From an uncultured Collinsella sp. (GTDB taxonomy: Bacteria > Actinomycetota > Coriobacteriia > Coriobacteriales > Coriobacteriaceae), in NCBI GenBank assembly GCA_900544845.1, contig UQWV01000093.1:1-5772 (forward strand): a stretch of 5,772 nt of DNA, given 5' to 3'. Below the pieces are notes generated by a model. It saw nothing but the letters and a program-made list of their open reading frames with translations. It was not told the origin of the DNA and did not search any database. Below are positions 5,265 to 5,772 of this stretch, in pieces. The stretch's first letter is position 1; each line of letters opens with the position of its first letter. The translations under genes and the position numbers were made by a program.

Positions 5265-5341
5265 GCGGCGTTACCTCAGCTGGATAGAGGGTCTGACTAC
5301 GAATCAGAACGTCATAGGTTCGAATCCTATACGCCGCACCA
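5265..5341 (+). tRNA. tRNA-Arg(ACG), copy 1
   Basis: This complete 77-nt cloverleaf has acceptor GCGGCGT pairing with ACGCCGC and D stem CCTC/GAGG. The anticodon stem is TCTGA/TCAGA with loop CTACGAA, so the anticodon is ACG. The T arm is ATAGG/CCTAT with loop TTCGAAT, then discriminator A and an encoded CCA. Adenosine 34 is normally deaminated to inosine by TadA, allowing CGU, CGC and CGA to be read. It is identical to the copy at 5696-5772. Confidence 0.98.
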
Positions 5342-5380
5342 ATTGAGTTTTAAGCCTCCGGAAACGGGGGCTTTTCCTTT
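5322..5380 (+). repeat. tRNA-Arg tail plus terminator, direct repeat copy 1
   Basis: This runs from the T loop of the intact tRNA-Arg through CCA and the terminator. It is repeated at 5512-5571 with few changes and a one-base length difference in the linker. Confidence 0.9.
5352..5380 (+). terminator. Terminator of the first tRNA-Arg
   Basis: AAGCCTCCG pairs with CGGGGGCTT (one T-G wobble) around a GAAA tetraloop, followed by CTTTTCCTTT. Confidence 0.88.
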
Positions 5381-5410
5381 ACGGGGGCATTGCGGAGATT
5401 CGAACCTCGG
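5381..5410 (-). repeat. Antisense tRNA 3'-end mimic (Arg-type T loop), copy 1
   Basis: On the minus strand this reads CGAGG, loop TTCGAAT, CTCCG, a seven-base acceptor-like strand, one base, then CCG where CCA is expected. The loop equals that of the neighbouring tRNA-Arg. The adjoining CCTCG-GT-CGAGG (5405-5416) can form a small hairpin. No tRNA body is attached. Confidence 0.6.
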
Positions 5411-5417
5411 TCGAGGC

Positions 5418-5513
5418 GCGAGCGTCAAGAAAACGCGGAGCGTTTTTAGCCCGCGGGCGAGTCCGCCGGCAGGCGGGCGAAGCCGGTGCGGATCCGCGAA
5501 GCGGATGCGCGGA
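5418..5513. repeat. Core of tRNA-associated cassette, copy 2
   Basis: This aligns gap-free with 150-245 at about 90% identity by hand count. The two main hairpins are conserved: AAAACGC-GGA-GCGTTTT (5430-5446) and GCG-G-ATCCGC-GAA-GCGGAT-G-CGC (5488-5510). A CCGCC-GGCA-GGCGG stem (5463-5476) is longer than its counterpart in copy 1. The right end joins directly to a fragment of tRNA-Arg tail. Confidence 0.8.
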
Positions 5514-5571
5514 ATCCTATACGCCGCACCAATTGAAATTGAAAGCCTCCGGCAACGGGGGCTTTTCTTTT
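5512..5571 (+). repeat. tRNA-Arg tail plus terminator, direct repeat copy 2
   Basis: Twenty nucleotides of tRNA-Arg tail (T loop to CCA, 5512-5531) lie without a tRNA body, followed by a linker and terminator matching 5342-5380. The offset from copy 1 is 190 bp, nearly the same as the 189 bp at the Leu locus. Confidence 0.92.
5542..5571 (+). terminator. Second copy of the tRNA-Arg terminator
   Basis: AAAGCCTCCG pairs with CGGGGGCTTT around GCAA, then TCTTTT. The tetraloop differs from copy 1 (GAAA) but remains of the GNRA class. Confidence 0.8.
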
Positions 5572-5572
5572 A

Positions 5573-5616
5573 TGGCAACGCCGCATGGATTCGAACCTCG
5601 GTCGAGGCACGAACAA
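5573..5616 (-). repeat. Antisense tRNA 3'-end mimic (Arg-type), truncated second unit
   Basis: On the minus strand this reads CGAGG, TTCGAAT, CCATG, CGGCGTT, G, CCA, exactly the spacing of a tRNA 3' end including CCA. Twenty-one bases (5588-5608) repeat 5397-5417 exactly, 191 bp away. Similarity is lost just where the core should start, so a second cassette begins here and is truncated. Confidence 0.65.
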
Positions 5617-5654
5617 CTTAATTATCACTCCGTAAAATTTTTTCTAATTGTCGC

Positions 5655-5683
5655 TTGACCCATCGGGGGCTCGCGTGCATAAT
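5655..5683 (+). promoter_or_regulatory. Promoter of the second tRNA-Arg
   Basis: TTGACC (5655-5660), a 17-bp spacer and CATAAT (5678-5683) lie 12 nt before the tRNA start. This is closer to consensus than the promoter of copy 1. The upstream stretch 5615-5650 is AT-rich and may act as an UP-like region. Confidence 0.8.
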
Positions 5684-5695
5684 AATCCGTGCGTT

Positions 5696-5772
5696 GCGGC
5701 GTTACCTCAGCTGGATAGAGGGTCTGACTACGAATCAGAACGTCATAGGTTCGAATCCTATACGCCGCACCA
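5696..5772 (+). tRNA. tRNA-Arg(ACG), copy 2
   Basis: All 77 nt are identical to 5265-5341, including the encoded CCA, which ends at the last base of the window. It has an independent promoter. The terminator lies outside the window, so whether another cassette follows cannot be seen. Confidence 0.98.

Noticed and set aside
5322..5613. CRISPR array
   Set aside because: There are only two tail copies ~190 bp apart, with no short regular repeat-spacer pattern and no cas genes.
5172..5621. 149-codon frame across tRNA-Arg and its cassette
   Set aside because: It overlaps a tRNA gene and both repeat copies, and is explained by the non-coding repeat.

Overview
The window looks like chromosomal DNA of a high-GC Gram-positive bacterium, most likely class Coriobacteriia and plausibly Collinsella. 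This is inferred from GC-rich codon use, genome-encoded CCA ends on the tRNAs, the set of core genes and the style of the intergenic repeats. No taxonomic search was possible.

Layout. (1) Positions 1-300: the 3' part of a tRNA-Leu(CAG) and its terminator, then a compact repeat cassette that ends in a second copy of the tRNA tail and terminator. (2) 300-650: no gene. Most of it is a ~215-bp element bounded by 32-bp imperfect terminal inverted repeats (MITE-like). (3) 651-2910, plus strand: a membrane-anchored SPFH/HIR-like protein, rlmH (23S rRNA methyltransferase) and proC (proline biosynthesis). (4) 2911-3063: a nested inverted-repeat element with a strong hairpin. It separates proC from a convergent small gene. 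(5) 3068-3241, minus strand: a 57-codon single-pass membrane microprotein. (6) 3353-4636: serS (seryl-tRNA synthetase), transcribed divergently from the microprotein across a palindromic -10 region. (7) 4810-5187: an unrecognised 125-aa protein. (8) 5265-5772: two identical tRNA-Arg(ACG) genes, each with its own promoter. Between them lies a second copy of the cassette seen after tRNA-Leu.

The housekeeping genes are translation-related (tRNA-Leu, tRNA-Arg, rlmH, serS) plus proC, with no obvious single pathway. The most interesting material is non-coding. Two different tRNA genes (Leu and Arg) are each followed, at the same ~190-bp period, by [terminator] - [antisense tRNA 3'-end mimic] - [~95-bp core, about 90% identical between loci] - [18-20 nt copy of that locus's own tRNA tail] - [copy of the terminator]. 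The core is shared between loci, while the tails and antisense arms are specific to the host tRNA. This resembles a tiny non-coding element that targets tRNA 3' ends and restores or duplicates them, with no protein of its own in view.
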